DNA of 64,000 nt. Source: Centrapalus pauciflorus. Lineage: Eukaryota; Streptophyta; Magnoliopsida; Asterales; Asteraceae. The position numbers and the translations under genes were made by a program. This document shows positions 11,621 to 22,916 of this stretch, one piece after another; within the stretch, counting starts at the first letter, position 1; each line of letters starts with the position of its first letter. The notes beneath the pieces are model-generated. The model had not been told where the DNA came from. It ran no database searches and worked only from the letters and a program-made list of their open reading frames with translations. The DNA lies in assembly GCA_020465985.1 (NCBI GenBank), contig JAANYP010000753.1, positions 55,001 through 119,000 of the forward strand, read 5' to 3'.

Positions 11621-12054
11621 GGGCATTCCTTCTCATTTCATGAGTTTGGAAACCTTGAACTCTCTCACCTTCTCTCTCTAAGACCTCACCTTCTCTCTAA
11701 AATTTCTCCCAAACGATCCGTCGGATTCTCGTGATTTATACGCCATCGGTTAGAGATCGTCGAGCTCTACACGAATCTATCATTGCATGTTAGATTTCGT
11801 CCGGATTTAAGGTAAAATCGACCATTTTTCTGACTTTTATTTCGGTTTTTGTTGAGCAAATTCGAGTTTGCTCATATTCCCTTCATTCGAAGCTGATTTA
11901 CTCCCGTTTAGGACCTGTTTTTGCTTGGAAATCGTCTATAGTCGAAGGATACAGCTTGGACGAAGGTTAGTGACTATTACTCCCTTATTTTTTTGCTCAA
12001 ATACGTAGTTAAAAACCTGGAAAATTGTTGAACATGTAGAACAAACTCGAGATA

Positions 12055-12470
12055 TTCAAGTGCCTCGAATCTATATGAATTTCGAATCTAAGCCACTAGA
12101 TTCGAATTGTGTAGTGTCCTTCGAATCTAGTATGGCTTTGAATCTGTTGTGTGCTTCGAATCTATAGGCATGTTCGAGTCTATGTATCTGTTTCGAGTCT
12201 AAGTTCCCATTTCGAGTCTATTAGCTTCGAATCTAGGTATTAATTTCGAATCTATGCATTATTTTCGAATCTATCCATTGTTTTCAAATCTATGGGTTGT
12301 CTTCGATTCTAAGTGATTGCCTTCGAATCTATCTTCCCTAGACTAGAACTAGTTGTATTCGAATCTGATTAGCTAGACTCGAATTAAGCTATTTCGAATC
12401 TGATTAGCTAGATTCGAATGAGATCTTTTCGAATCTGCCTCCCTAAACTTGAATTGACAGATTTTGAATC
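12055..12470 (+). repeat. Irregular array of TTCGAATCTA motifs
   Basis: About twenty copies of TTCGAATCTA or close variants (TTCGAGTCTA, TTCGAATCTG) recur every 18-30 bp, with some in inverse orientation (TAGATTCGAA). The core TTCGAA is a palindrome. Spacers differ in sequence and length, so it is neither a classical satellite nor a CRISPR array. Confidence 0.8.
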
Positions 12471-14380
12471 TGGGATAGTTCCAAGCCAAAGTTAAATTCC
12501 TAAAATCAGATTAAGTTATTAATCAACCTATTGTAATTAAAAGTATAATATGAATATGATAAAACTCACAAGTTCAAGTTGCACATCTATTTTATGCACA
12601 AATGAATTAACAGACACTGAATGAACTCTTAGAAATCGTATGTCATGATGCACCTAGCTAGTAATATGATTGGCTTTATTTCAAGGCCACACATATGTAA
12701 TTAGATGAATCGTATTAATCTGATAAGAATAGACTCACCTTGGGACGATAGGAACTACCTCAGACTCGACAGCCAGAATTGACAATAACCTGAATATATA
12801 ACTAGGGTTATATAGATTATGTCACAGACTTGACATTAATATGTCAGACTTGAAACTGAAATGCAGGAACCCGCCGATTTGACAGAGTAAACTGAACAGC
12901 TTAATTCGTTAAGCACTATCTGACTAAGGACTACTGTGAGTGACAGATTTCATTAATTACTTGCATATATTTCGATACTTATTGGTGAATGTCATCGACT
13001 GTATGGAAACTTCCGATTGTTGCTGCATGTTTCTTTAATACTATATTGTATCATAGAAACGTACTTTTGACATTACTGAAGCTAGACACTTGAATTGCCT
13101 TGATTGCATGTTCACTTTTACATTTTATCTAAATACTTATCATGCTTACTGCTTACTTGACTGTTTATATATTTGCCGCTGCATACTGCATTATCCGATA
13201 GGACCGAATGTGAGATCTCCATTCACAGGAGGGAATTCTGCAGATTCCTTTCCTATTTGACTTGTTTCCATACATTTCCCGTAGGGCTTCGGCCTTACAC
13301 AGGGGAATACAAACTGGGTTGTCTCCCAACCTTTTTGCCGTCTCTGACGTAGTGACTTGCCGACAGGAGCTGATAGTATGTTATATGTGTGTGGTAACTA
13401 ATGGAACTCTGTTTACTCACTAAGCAATGTTAGCTTACTCTGTCATGACAACTCTTTTACAGGAAAGGCTGAGAAAGGCAAGACCATAGCAGGTAGTCCG
13501 TCCCAGGCTAAGTGAATCTGGACATTGATGAATAGCAGACTTTTGGACTTTTGCTGACGCCTATTTTTGTAAAGATGATGTGGTCTCGGGTAGCTTGTTC
13601 AGTCTTCCGCACTCTGATTGAAGATTTAGAAGCTAGTTTAGACCACCATTTGATCTTTATATATTTTTGTAATTAAGTATTCAGGCAGATGGACCTGTGG
13701 TATCAAACAATTAGTAATATTTATTATTGAATCAAATGAAATATTATGACGTGTACTGTTTGTGGTAACTTGGATGTTACACCTCTCCAAGTCCTCCCTC
13801 AGTTGGGCTTCAGTAGTCATATAGTGAAATCTTTCATTATGTAGTTCCTCTTGGGCGACGGCACACTGATGATTCGCCTCCGTTATTTGATCCAGTAAGG
13901 CATTGAAATCGGCCCAAGTTAGTCTCACCGAAACCTGAAAGTTATCTTGCACGCTTTCTACTTCCGGGGAAGGAGGTGGAACACGAGGTGGTGGAGTGAA
14001 CCTCTCTTGTTGCCAATTCTCTTCTTCCCATGGGTATGTGAGAGTGAAGTATTTATTTGTGTCAGAAATTTCAAAGTCTTCACGTGGTTCCATTGGGTTA
14101 AACGTTGGGATTATCGGTTCTGGAACCGGATGAAATGCTGGGATTATTGGTTCGATGAAGTTGTCAGCGAAGCTTGGAATCGGATCATGCGATTCAATGA
14201 GCCATCCATTCCCATATTCAGAATTTTCTCCTCTCCTTTCAGGCATCTGAAATGATGGTTAAATGCATATACGTAGGTATATATACACATGTATGTAGTG
14301 AAAGAGATGATTTTTTTCTTAGTCTTAAGTTCAAGTCTAGGTCCATCTATATTAAGGTTAAACCAAGGTCTCTTGAACTA

Positions 14381-14395
14381 ATGGCTCTGATACCA
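14381..14395 (-). other. Primer-binding site of element A
   Basis: On the minus strand TGGTATCAGAGCCAT is complementary to the 3' end of initiator-Met tRNA. It lies four bases inside the 5' LTR border. Confidence 0.9.
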
Positions 14396-14399
14396 TTTT

Positions 14400-15412
14400 T
14401 GTAACTACCATCTTCTCTTATTACATAAAAGCTCCATCTTTTATTAATTAATATATTACAATAGTTCAAAGTTACACTCTAAAAGAAAGAAAGAAATCTT
14501 ATAATCTATGCTTCATCGTCCATTTGGTCCCTGTTTCCTGAGATACATACATGAATACATAAGCCTTAGGCTTAGTGAGTAAATATGGTTTCATGATTTA
14601 CATGCTCAAAGTAAGCTTTTATGCGTAAAATGTATTTTCTTCATGTTAAGCATATCACTTTTATCTTAACCTTGGGTCCACATAAGGGCTGCCCATTAAG
14701 GTTCGTTTGCAAGACGTCCCTTAATTGTATACTCCGGATATACGTAATTGATATTTTTAACATGTGTAAAGTTCTCATATAAGAGTTTTATGTTTTAAAT
14801 CATGCATAAACATTTATATAGCACATAAGTATCTCATTAAAAGCACATAAGTACTCACTTTGCTTTGTCTTGAAACTTCAAATTCTCTTCTAAGCTTTTT
14901 AGGAAGTGTTTTGGGGTGAAAATGAAGAGTATCCTTAAGCCTCTATTTATAGTGTTTAGGTGTTGCTTTGGGGTGCTTGTTCACCTAGTTGTCTCAATGG
15001 TAAGTTGCTTACTCATTCCCTTAGCTTTGCTTAGGAGGATTTGTAGACTTGCCACTTTCTTGGAGGGTAAGACAACACACAACTTTAGGCTTGCCATGTC
15101 ATGCTTAATAGTATTGCTATGTCATGTTTAATAGTATTGCCATGAGGGTAAGACAACACACAACTTTAGGCTTGCCATGTCATGCTTAATAGTATTGCCA
15201 TGTCATGTTTAATAGCATTGCCATGTCATGCTTTTCTAGAGGTGTATGTGGCATGTGGGAAGGGAGCTTAGTAAGCTACTTGTGTGTTTGTTTGTTATTG
15301 TTCCTTGGCTAGCCTTCATTCTCCTTTGTTCTTGTTTTAGTTTTTCAACTTTATGTTTAACTTTGGTATAGTTATATAAAAAAAAAATTTCCAAGGGATT
15401 AGGGCTGTTACA
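14400..15412 (-). repeat. Element A 5' LTR (right copy)
   Basis: 1013 bp, nearly identical to 4829-5839. Noticed differences are three substitutions and two extra A residues in the poly-A stretch near its inner end. The 81-bp duplication lies at 15063-15224. Confidence 0.95.
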
Positions 15413-15417
15413 TACAT

Positions 15418-16037
15418 ACACACACACACACATATATATACATACACAATTTATAACTGTAACCAAATGGCAATCGAAAAGAAGATTTAGGGGAACAGGA
15501 ACCTCATTAGTATATGACAAACTAGTAAACTACAAAAACCATGCAAGAATGGATCTAATTCCTCAACATTTACGACAAGCATCATTTGTGGTTGACCTTT
15601 TGTACCAACATATTGATACCCTTTTTTAGTCTGGTTTATTGTAAAACTGCCACTAAACACATGGATAAAAATACATATTCAAATGTTTTAAAGTGCAAGA
15701 AAATTGTCAATTATTCAATTGGTTTTAGCACCGAAAACCATCGTGTGTTTACTGGACTAATTTCAGTCATTATGCGTTTTACTGCACTAATATATATCCT
15801 ACTGAGAGAGTCCAAACTACAAAATCATCAAGGAAATCAAAGCATAATGACAAATAATTCTGTTTGTTCCTCAATTAGCCCAGCAATCACAACTCACTTG
15901 GTTGAATTGTACCAACACCCTAAACCCAGAACAATGTACACCTTCCACAGCACAAATGTACAACTCACCATAACATGAGGAAGTTTTCACCTTGAAAAAT
16001 GATGGAAACTTGGTTACTGTAAACGAAGCAACTCATA

Positions 16038-16081
<44 letters not shown>

Positions 16082-16246
16082 TCTTTCGATGAAGGGTGCA
16101 CTACAAAAGAATCGGTACTAAAGATATTAAATGGGGGGATTTCGCCGATATTCATACGCAAATCAGTAGAAGCACATGAGTAGCATATATATAACATATA
16201 TATAACATACAATAGAAGTAAATTTATTAGCATATATACGTAAGAT
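15418..16246. other. Intergenic DNA with microsatellites
   Basis: This stretch begins with a short (CA)n/(TA)n run after the TSD of A and has a (TA)20 tract at 16041-16080. The ORFs here read through low-complexity DNA, and I see no gene. Confidence 0.5.
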
Positions 16247-16370
16247 GAACGGAGGAGAGCAGAGATGAAACCTTACTGTAAACGCCGAGAACGGAGGAGA
16301 GCAGAGATGAAACCTTACTGTAAACGCCGAGAACAGAGGAGAGCAGAGATGAAACCTTGTAAACGCCGAA
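16247..16370 (+). repeat. 42-bp tandem repeat, about three copies
   Basis: Copies start at 16247, 16289 and 16331 with GAACGGAGGAGAGCAGAGAT; the third has a 3-bp deletion. The unit is a multiple of three and keeps a plus-strand frame open (repeated RRAEMKPYCK). On the minus strand the following sequence reads GGCGGCTAGGGTTTCATC, which resembles plant 5' UTRs with a telo-box, so this may be the remains of a promoter or 5' exon rather than protein-coding. Confidence 0.7.
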
Positions 16371-17482
16371 AATGGAGCGGAGGAGATGAAACCCTAGCCG
16401 CCGCAGATGGAGCAGATCGCCAGAGAAGCCGCCGGAGATGGAGCAGATTGACGGTAATCAGTCCTGCGGCTTTGTTGTTTATGGGTAGAGAGGTTGTTAA
16501 AAAGAAAAGGTATAAATTCCTAAAATACCACTTTTATAGTTACCGAAAATTTTAGTTAGTTACCGAAAATTTTCTAAATTTTCATGATATATAGCAACAA
16601 TTTCATAAATTTTCATTTCACTTTTTAAATAACCACTTTTCATATTCTATTTCTTACTTTTCTATTACCTACTCTATATTTTCTTTATAATACTCTCTTT
16701 CTCTCTTACTTTTCTATCACCTACCCTATTTTTCTTATTTTATAATCACCCATCTTATTTTTTTTTTTTAACTAAGACTTTATCATCTAAACAAATTTTC
16801 ACTTTTCATAGAAACCCTTGTTTGATTCTAAAAACTATAACTTGAAAACTGAAATTAAAAAATGACTAGTTTTCGTTAACTAAACGCAACCTTACATTTT
16901 TGTCATGGAAATGCTCATTCCTTAAGTGGATTTTTTAAAATTTTGGAATGTTCATTTTATTAGTTTGGACTACTAAATAACTCATTAGAATGGAAAATCC
17001 ATTCCTTATCCATCAAATTTCAGCGAACCAAACACCCTGAATTTGATGAAATTCTTAAAAGAAATTGAAAATGTATTCAACTGTATGTTGAAACTACACT
17101 AGGGTTTTGGGACACCAAATTGGGCCTCTCCGAGACCAAGCTTGAAACCCAATTGCTAGGAAAAAAAAATCAAATGGTTACAGAAAAAAAAAATGTTGTT
17201 TGTTACATAAATGACAACCGATTAAAAAACTAATTGCATTATTTATAAATAAATGGTAAAACTGAATATTGAAAAATTAAAAATAATTCAACCATTTTGT
17301 GTTTTATAGGATGCGATGAATGTGCATAATATTTGTATCGGTTAGATACATCGGTTGTGAAAATTTTGAATCAAAATTGATCATTTACTAAAAGGCTAAG
17401 AAATTAAGAATGATAATTCCTTTTGTCGTGGATTTTGATAACATTTAAATATATTTCAATTCCTCCTTTAAAGTTTTGAACA

Positions 17483-17519
<37 letters not shown>

Positions 17520-18184
17520 TTGATATTCATTTCACAAGTCATATGCACCTAAAAAAACTTGTGTCAAAGTCTTTTTTTAATCTAACAATTTATTTTATAA
17601 ATCACATTTTAGTATCGTATCATATAAATATATTTAAATAGGACATCGATGTATGTACACCCACACCCCTCTTAATACGTGAGAGTGAAGTTTAACAGTT
17701 AGTCTCATGTCATTGATAAAAAAACATAGCAGTAATTGATTTATGATTAATAAGAATAATAGATGGGTATACGTGTGACAATGACTTTTAATTATTTCAT
17801 CCAAACATCTTGGAATCAGAGAGACCAATTTGGTGCTCAAGTGCACAACCACGTACAATTGAAAACAATTCTTGTCATCTTATCAACAAGAAAAATCAGC
17901 AACTTTCCAATTAAACTCCCGTGATTCCACTGTTCCCGATTACTCTAAAAGAGAGCATTCATGGTTAGTTCAGTTCGGTTTTTAAACCAACTCCCGAAGT
18001 TCTAGCTTTTGTAACAGAGAAACCGTCTAGAATCCGATTTTTCTGGGTTTATATTTTGGTTTTTCGGTTTACAGTGTTTATATACAGCTCGATAATTGGG
18101 TTAAACCCCGGAAAACCATTTCATTACTAAACTTGGCTTTACTAAGTCAATTAATCTCACATAACCATATATAACATGATAACA
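16371..18184. other. AT-rich intergenic DNA
   Basis: It holds a repeat end related to the one upstream of LTV1 (about 17000-17036), a run of 31 A at 17484-17514, and an AACCGAA/GGTTTCGGTTT-like patch near 17965-18110. I see no gene here. Confidence 0.45.
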
Positions 18185-21126
18185 TATTTTGTAACATCCG
18201 TCTTTTGGACCTGGTACGTGGAATTATTTTAGTGGATAAATATTTAATTAATATTGGGTTGGTCCAATTATATCCCGTTTCGTGGATTGATACGTGTCGG
18301 GATTGGGATTGCGTGTCTCCAGGTCATAATCTTAGAGGACGAATTATAAATTTGGGATCACGGGATTAAATGGGTTAAAGGGGCATTAATATTGAAAAAG
18401 TGATATCGGGTTCGGGTTAATGGGTTCGAGACCGGCTAAAATAGGAGACGTATATATGTGTTTCCCCTTCATTTCCTCCTTATCCATTTGAAAGAGCCCT
18501 AAAGTGTGGTGTGTGTATGTGTATGAAGCTCTCCAGCAGAAAGAATCCATCTCAAGCCTTCTAATTCAAGAGGTTGGGTGCTGAATTTGGTCTTCTTCTT
18601 CTCCTCTTTTGTGTTCTTGAGGCTTCAAGGTAAGAGGCTATGTTTTTGAAGGGTTAAATTGTGTTATATGCTATGAAATTGTAGGGAATAGTTATGAGGT
18701 TGTAAGAGGGTTAATATGTACTGATTTTGGGATGGTTTTGTGGCTGAAATCGAGTGAAAGGGGAGTTGTTTACTCCTGGGCTGAACTAGAAATCGCAGAA
18801 CAGGATGGAGGTTTTCGCCCTGTCGCGACGCGACCTACAGGGGGCTCGCGGCGCGAGCGGTGACCTGCGGGGTAAATCCTGTTTGGGTCTCATAAGGGAG
18901 TTTTGGGTTGAATTGTGTCGGGTTCCTTCGGGATTGTGTCGAGTTGAGTTTATTTGGGTTTTGGGATTCAGTTGGGATTTCGGGTCGGGTCTCGGTTGGG
19001 TTTCGGGTTCCGTGGGGTCGTTCGGGTCCGAGTCGGTTACGGGTTGTTATGGCTTGGCGATGTATGTTAATTGGGATTGTAATTAACGGTTAGACTTCGT
19101 GTGTTACAGGGACGAGCGAACAACGAGACGGATTTGATCAGGGAGGCCAAAGTTCCGGGAACCAGTCAGGTGCGTACTTGAGTTCTTTTCCAAACGTGCG
19201 TCGTCTTTTATGATTTTAGTTGTGTTGCTATATTGTGTGTGTTATATATATGAGACAGGGACGTGAACCTCAGGTATATTTCTATCCTTTATACGTGTTG
19301 TATGTGAGATATGAGATCTATTCCAGGGGTCCGTGATGAGTTTCATACGGACAGTGAGTCGCGATAAGGGGTCGCGCGGGTTGACTGTCCCTAACAGTCC
19401 TTGGGGCGTATATATACGGCAGGGCCTGTAGCCGGGTCGCTCCTGTGCTATAGGATATTTGCTAGTCACTGCTGTGTGCGGTGTGTTAGCCGGGGAAGGG
19501 TCCCCACAGGGATAGTGTTGGGTCCAGATTTCATACTTGTGTTATTATACCTGAGATGCGTGTTGGGCAACAGGGACAGGGGCAGGGATTGTTGTGACAC
19601 CCTTGCCACATTTAACCACAATTACATTACACCCAGGATTAATCACCAACATAAAATGACATAATGATCTGAAATGCTTAAATAAAGTGCGGAAGCATAA
19701 AAGTAATTAATTAAAGTGATACAACAGTTTCAAACATCCTACGGTACTACAAGGCTTCAATGTCTAAATCTACATACTCAATAATATTACAATCATCCCA
19801 AATACATATTATAAATACAATCCCATTATCCAATTACCACGCTGAGTAGTAGATATTCTTCAATCACTTGAACAAATGAACTAGCTAGACGGTCCGGCTG
19901 CAGACTTTCCTTTTCCTGTAAAAACATCAACAACTAAGGAGTAAGCGAATGCTTAGTGAATACACAGATTTACGCATTTTATAAATCCTTATGAAGCCCA
20001 CAAGAGTAGCACCGACGACACACGTCGTGCACTCTCCACGTACACAAAGTACGACACACATGAGCCGTCGCTCCTACGAGCCCAAAGCTCGGTATGAAAC
20101 TCAACCATCTGAGACAGACATAACATCGGGGATGACATACTGCCTACCAGAACCTCGGAGGGATCAGCTCCGGGTCATACAGCGCAGTAACATCGGAGTA
20201 ACAGATGCGACCCACCGGTCAATCGTTAGATGCACAACAAACGAACGGACATGCAACAAATAAGAATGTGCATCTAAATCTACGCAAGTTAGTAGAATTC
20301 CAAACGAAAAAATGAAGCAACATGTCTCAACAGGCAATAGCAATCATAAAGCAGATATAAACATGCGAAATCATAGGTACTCACAGTGGGTGCGTTATTA
20401 AACTTTAAGCAATATTAGTTCTCCCCGGGCTTTCAACCGGACTCACAAAGTACCCCACTGTGGGTTAAACAACACCACAAGGGACCTGTTTCATTTCCAT
20501 AATGAAAGCTTATTATAAACATGTTCATACATAAATGAGCATCAATTTATACCAATAAAAATATTACAACATTCGGAAACGACACCCGAAATTTATATTT
20601 AAATCCTCTTACTTGATGGTTTAATTATTCCCAATTTATCCCTTCAATAACTTATTTATCAATAAGTTCCATCAAGTTTCTCAATTTCCTCAAACTATAA
20701 CGTAAATTCCCCGGAATTGTAATCTGAATATCAAACCTTAACCTTAAATTTCTGAGATTGCCGAAATGTTCAGAATTAAAATCTGAATTAAAGAATGTCC
20801 GATCGGTTCCGTTTAATTGCTTGTTTACAAAGGGTGCATTAAGGGCATTTTGGGAATGCTTAATAATATATTGTTAAATTATAAGATTTAATTTAATATT
20901 TATCATTTATTTAGGAAACTAAATAAAATGATCAACCACCTTCCCATAAATCCATCCTCTTTTCTCTCTCTCTTTCCCTTTCTCTTTCATCGCATATGGT
21001 ATTGGTTGTTTCAAACATGATGCACAACAGCAATGCATCACGACAATGATGAACACAATGAAGACGTTGATGAACACGTTTAAATTTCAGAGATGCATCA
21101 TGAAATTAACATATTTAAATGTCAAA

Positions 21127-21248
21127 ATGCATCACGATTTTGGTGATGCATAATGATGGAACAAAGACGAGGATGAAAATGGCCGACATGCATCACGATT
21201 TTGGTGATGCATAATGATGGACCAAAGACGAGGATGAATATGATCGAA
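21127..21248 (+). repeat. 61-bp direct repeat in the left LTR of B
   Basis: Two tandem copies start ATGCATCACGATTTTGGTGA at 21127 and 21188. Shorter GATGCATCATG motifs recur on either side (21000-21330). This block is absent from the right LTR. Confidence 0.85.
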
Positions 21249-21537
21249 ATGCATCATATTTATAAATTGAGTTGGATGAAGATGCATCGTGTTTGAAGAC
21301 GAATCCAATAAATTGGATGAAGATGCATCATGTTTGTTTAGATTCAGATTGAATATTTTCTGAATTCAAGCATCTTCAGATTTTGCCCTTCCGCGCGTGA
21401 GAAGTTATGCACCCTTGCACCCATTTTCAAGTTAATTACCCTTTTGCCACTACAATCTGAACCATTAAAATTCAAGATCCAACGGTGCATACAGGTTCCC
21501 AAAGTGTACGATGCATACAGGTGCCCCATAGAACCTG

Positions 21538-21668
<131 letters not shown>

Positions 21669-21699
21669 GTGTGTGTGTGTGTATTTATTGTATCTGGAA

Positions 21700-22095
21700 A
21701 GAAGGAAGTACATAAAGTTTCAGTAATGTTTGGTACATTTGTGTGTGAGTTTCGGTATATTACCGAAACTATAAAGGTTTCGGTACCTTCACATTGTTTC
21801 GGTACAATACAAAGGTTTCGGTACATGCTAGAGTTTCAGTACATAAAAAGATTTCAGTATATAAGCATGCATATATATAGTTTCGGTATTGAGGGAGAGT
21901 TTCGGTAGTTTGTACCGAAACCTTACCTCCCAACTAGTTACGGTAGAGGGGGGGGGGGGTTCGGTATATGCTAGGGGTTTCGGTACACATAAAGGTTTCA
22001 ATATGGTGTGTGGGTTTCAGTACTTATGAAGGTTTCAGTAGATTAATACCGAAACCATCAAGGTTTCGGTACCCCATATGTGGTTTCAGTATATA
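21700..22095 (+). repeat. TTTCGGTA motif array in the LTR of B
   Basis: More than a dozen copies of GTTTCGGTA or GTTTCAGTA occur, several paired with the inverse TACCGAAAC. The matching array in the right LTR is at about 29010-29350. Confidence 0.8.
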
Positions 22096-22916
22096 TGCAA
22101 CAGACCCAGAACCCACGACTTATCTACTTAAAATCATTCTTATAACTTGATTTAGAACCTAAAATTTTATACAAAACTTCTAATACACTAGATTTACACA
22201 AACCCATCAAAATATTTAACATGCATCAACATTTGAACCCAAAATCTCAGATTTGGTTTTCATCCAAAAACCGAACTATAAACCTTAAAATCAAAATTTT
22301 TGAAAGATATTTACCTTAAATCGATGCTTGTAATGTTTATAGTTCCTTCAAAACGACTTGAATCTCGATCTTCAGCCTCCAATTTGATGTCCTCGTTGTT
22401 CTTGATTTGAGAAGTTGAAGGAACCGTATTTTTCTTTCTTTTTGAGAGAAGGAGAGAGCAGAGAAAAGATGATATGAATGAACCAAAAATTAAAAGACTT
22501 ATGTCTTTTAATTTCCACTTCCAACCTTTTTCCAACTTTTACACATTCAACCCATCAACTTTATATCTTTCTTAATTACTGATTTGTGTCATATTTTTCA
22601 TTATCAATATAACTTAAAAATCATCATACTTTTAAAACTAGAAATTCTCTAACTTCTTAATTCTTCAAAATAGCAACCAATTTCTTAAATTCCATTAATT
22701 AAAGATTAAATACTTATTTTTAACCACTTATTAATAATTATATCAACTTAATAAATTGAAATCATCAATTTCTGAACAAAACAACCGACTTTTATAATTA
22801 ATTAAAATATGATCCAACTTAAATTACAATTTTAAACTAATAAACCTCAATTACAATAATTTAATATCAGGATGTTACAGCATGGGCTCCACCACGCTCA
22901 AACTTCGTCCTCGAAG

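Larger units (their letters stand above)
11231..13786 (+). mobile_element. Solo-LTR-like element E with TSD CCTCT
   Basis: 11236-13781 (2546 bp) begins TGTAACAGCC and ends TTGGATGTTACA, flanked by CCTCT at 11231-11235 and 13782-13786. It has no gag or pol, so it is most simply a solo LTR of a gypsy element in plus orientation. A TATA-like box lies at 11613-11620. It carries an array of TTCGAATCTA motifs at 12055-12470. It interrupts leader ORF 1 of element A and therefore came later than A. Confidence 0.88.
11126..14246 (-). pseudogene. Element A leader ORF 1, split by solo LTR E
   Basis: The ORF opens at ATG 14246, about 150 bp after the PBS. It encodes a Pro-rich, acidic N-terminal half (repeated PIIPTFNP-like motifs) and a Gln/Glu-rich coiled-coil-like stretch (LLDQITEANHQCAVAQEEL), and is interrupted after codon 155 at 13782 by insertion E. 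Beyond E, the same frame resumes at 11230 and reaches TAG at 11126, so counting one copy of the TSD the uninterrupted ORF would have been about 189 codons. The frame-preserving junction argues that this was a real coding region when E inserted. The product is unknown. Confidence 0.55.
4824..15417 (-). mobile_element. Ty3/gypsy LTR retrotransposon A, with TSD TACAT
   Basis: Complete element on the minus strand: LTRs at 4829-5839 and 14400-15412, both beginning TGTAAC and ending GTTACA, flanked by TACAT at 4824-4828 and 15413-15417. An initiator-Met PBS follows the 5' (right) LTR and a purine tract precedes the 3' (left) LTR. Order is 5' LTR, PBS, two extra ORFs, gag, protease-RT-RNase H-integrase, 3' LTR, so integrase follows RT as in Ty3/gypsy. 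The end of pol has a degenerate chromodomain-like segment (WEVESEI). The LTRs differ at about three bases plus a poly-A length change, so insertion is recent, yet gag and pol carry at least three frame-breaking lesions. A solo-LTR-like element E is nested inside. Confidence 0.95.

Noticed and set aside
12055..12470. TTCGAATCTA repeats considered as a CRISPR array
   Set aside because: The repeats are 10 bp, variable and irregularly spaced, in both orientations, within a plant LTR; there are no cas genes and the host is a eukaryote.
15992..16233. Short ORFs with IYIYIY runs
   Set aside because: They are translation of the (TA)20 tract at 16041-16080.
16265..16555. Plus-strand 96-aa Arg-rich ORF as a gene
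   Set aside because: It arises from the 42-bp repeat and Arg-rich reading of a GC-rich patch; no family feature and no support for translation.
17484..17514. A31 run as the tail of a LINE or SINE
   Set aside because: No target-site duplication or recognisable element body was found to its left.
18185..18189. Search for LTV1 exon 1 homology left of element F
   Set aside because: The sequence left of F shows only weak AT-rich similarity; exon 1 of the degenerate copy could not be demonstrated.
19991..20263. 90-aa ORF found twice (also 28080-28352)
   Set aside because: Both lie at the same place in the two LTRs of element B; the duplicate is explained by LTR identity and no domain is seen.
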